64,000 nucleotides of DNA from positions 10,190,695 through 10,254,694 of the forward strand of contig NC_065533.1 in the NCBI RefSeq assembly GCF_020184175.1, given 5' to 3'. The notes beneath the pieces are model-generated. The model was not told the DNA's origin. It saw nothing but the letters and a program-made list of their open reading frames with translations, and did no database searches. Source of the stretch: Aphis gossypii. Taxonomy: Eukaryota > Arthropoda > Insecta > Hemiptera > Aphididae. A program made the translations under genes and the position numbers. This document shows, in pieces, positions 61,997 through 64,000 of the stretch (its first letter is position 1; each line of letters begins with the position of its first letter).

Positions 61997-64000
61997 GGAT
62001 GATGTATACATATTTTTTTGTGTTTGCTACAATGTATATACAATATGCTTACAAAATATACCTATACTTTACACAACTACCAAAATTTCCTGTACTCTTA
62101 GTGTTATCAATTATCACAAATCTTCTAGAATTTTTTTGTTTATAGAATATTGGGGGGGGGGGGAATCAATTTTTTGAAAAGTAAAAATATTTTACCATTA
62201 CTACTTAAATCCATTAAATTATGTTTATTTTGTGGAATGTTCATAGATAACTGTGCAGTAAGAAAAACACTTTGGCATTATGAATACAGCAAAATGCTAA
62301 TTAATTAATGGTATCATTTATGTTGGATTCAAAGTGGATAAATGAAGTCATTATTAAATGAGATTACGAGATAAGTGAAGATAAAGCCACTAAGCTTACA
62401 ATGATATGTGGCTTTTTTTTTACTCTCGTTAGTAAGTTTTTTTCTCAAATAGATGCATTATTTTAGAGAAGTAGTTTTTAAAATGTATTGCGATGTTTTA
62501 AAAGATATACATTTAGATAACTGAAAAAATGGCGAAGAAGCACAATTCAGCATTGTTTTCAAATTTTGAAATCATTTTCATTTCATTACTTTGAAATAAA
62601 AATACTATATAATAAGAACAGATGATGACATTAAAAGAAATGGTCTAGCATTCAGCAGATGGGAAATAGTCATGATGGTCATTGTGTCAATTTCGTAGAT
62701 TATTTTAAAATAATATTATACATTTTAAAGAAATTTTAATTTAACAATTATAATTGCATATTATTTTTATTAAAAAAATATTGACACATGTATATAATAA
62801 TTTTACGACGACGATGTCTTTAGATCATTTTAGATTTATTATAATTTTAAACGTATAAAAAAGTTTAGATCTTAAATTTAAAGTTATTATAATATTGTAG
62901 TGTATCATCATTAGGACTTAAATTAAAAAAGCTATTCTAGGAATTATATTTTTCTTTAATGTAGGAGTACTTTTTATTGATAGCAATGAAATAAAAATAA
63001 TAGTATTTTAGAAAAACATAATGCATATTGCTTATTTTTTTTGTATTTTGTATACCTACATACTATTATAATATACATATATTTTTAATTGCATATTTTA
63101 GGATTTTATCTAAAAATTGCTATAATATAATTATATTATTCATATCCCCGTGAATCATAACATATTATTACTCATAAGTCATAACAAACGCTAAATGTAT
63201 ACGACCATATACCTACCGCGTTGTTTACATGGTTCATTTTTTACTTCGTGAACGTTTAAGATCGCGATTAACAATAAGCTCGCTATAATATTATTATATT
63301 ATATTGGCTGAAGTAGTGATGATAAACTGTTAACAAGAAATGTTTTTGAAACATCGCGATTCATCATTGCTGTTTTGAGTTAAATTATAATAACAACACA
63401 AGTCCACGTGGGCTGAAAAAGATGAATACAACCTACACAATTTTCCGTCGCGCGTCGTTGCAGTGCTATACTATATATTATATTATATATATATAATATA
63501 TACATTTATATATTTTTATGTATTTTTTTTTTACTGTTATCATTTATTTTTATATAGTTAAGTACGGGAAGTGTAGCCGAACTGGACGCAAATCACTTCG
63601 TTCGTTGCGGGTATACTCGTGCACCTATATATTCGAGTAAAGGGTTAAGATTTAAATCCTTTACCGTTATGTTTATTTGCAACGTCCTTTTTGTTGTCAG
63701 AATGATTCCCAAGAATCGCGTGAACCACGTGATGTATTACGCGTTACGAAAAACGCCTTGGGTCGGGCTTTTAATTTGCTTTCCTCTCCACGGGATAATA
63801 TCATGACATTATATCTTCTATACGCTGGTACTACTAATAATAACAATAATTATTATATTGACGAACGAGTTGTGAAAAAACAAAAACAAAAACAAAAACA
63901 AAAATATATAGTCGTCAGATCGAAAATCGCAAAACGCGACCAGACGACGGCGGTGGGTTAACCGTGGCCCGCTGCAAATGTATAGAGGTAGGTATACTGC
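61997..64000. other. Intergenic AT-rich stretch, higher GC near the right edge
   Basis: No gene is supported. It holds a 12-base G-run at 62152-62163 and a short ACAAAA repeat near 63879-63903. From about 63560 the GC content rises, which could mark the approach to a gene outside the window; the 94-codon ORF there is interrupted by low-complexity Asn and Lys/Gln runs and has no recognisable domain. Confidence 0.5.

Noticed and set aside
63677..63961. 94-codon plus-strand ORF near the right edge
   Set aside because: It ends in Asn and Lys-Gln low-complexity runs produced by ACAAAA and AAT repeats and shows no domain; the raised GC may only reflect a nearby gene.
1..64000. CRISPR arrays, operons or prokaryotic genes
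   Set aside because: No regularly spaced repeats with unique spacers, no ribosome-binding-site-led gene strings; gene structure is spliced and eukaryotic.

Overview
The window looks like nuclear DNA of an insect, most probably an aphid (Hemiptera: Aphididae). The reasons are a strongly AT-rich background, a spliced metazoan gene with GT-AG introns of 62 bp to 2.5 kb, short runs of the insect telomere unit TTAGG/CCTAA, the very frequent TAGGTA/TACCTA words, and interspersed repeats of a kind common in aphid genomes. The species call is an inference from sequence character, not from a database match.

Layout. (1) 1.6-9.4 kb, plus strand: the 3' part of one receptor tyrosine kinase gene of the Trk/MuSK/ROR group. 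Seven coding exons join without any phase conflict into 427 codons plus a stop: transmembrane segment, juxtamembrane NPxY site, complete and apparently active kinase domain, and a short tyrosine-containing tail. The extracellular exons must lie upstream of base 1. (2) 9.4-48 kb: no gene that I can support. This is AT-rich intergenic (or giant-intron) sequence with small non-autonomous DNA transposons, dispersed repeats, a Helitron-like segment, short telomere-like tracts and low-complexity runs. (3) 48.1-48.5 kb, minus strand: a decayed PAR-domain bZIP (HLF/TEF/Pdp1-like) pseudogene; it does not appear as one ORF because it carries several stops and a frameshift. (4) 53.5-57.8 kb: a composite region bounded by inverted arrays of a TTTGCACC motif. 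It contains a broken minus-strand ORF for a small zinc-ligand-like protein, a GC-rich LTR-like island, a (TG)n tract and copies of two dispersed repeat families. (5) 57.8-64 kb: repeat-bearing intergenic DNA with a well-preserved hAT-type MITE at 61.6 kb.

Four short elements (14.68, 24.51, 35.79 and 61.64 kb) have terminal inverted repeats and perfect 8-bp target-site duplications, the hallmark of hAT-superfamily insertions. No CRISPR array, tRNA, rRNA, operon or microbial feature is present. The only gene that looks functional is the receptor tyrosine kinase. The items most worth a second look are the PAR-bZIP pseudogene, the 4.2-kb inverted-array composite, and the identity of the kinase, which combines MuSK-like, Trk-like and ROR-like features. 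I did not find convincing evidence of a wholly new molecular system.
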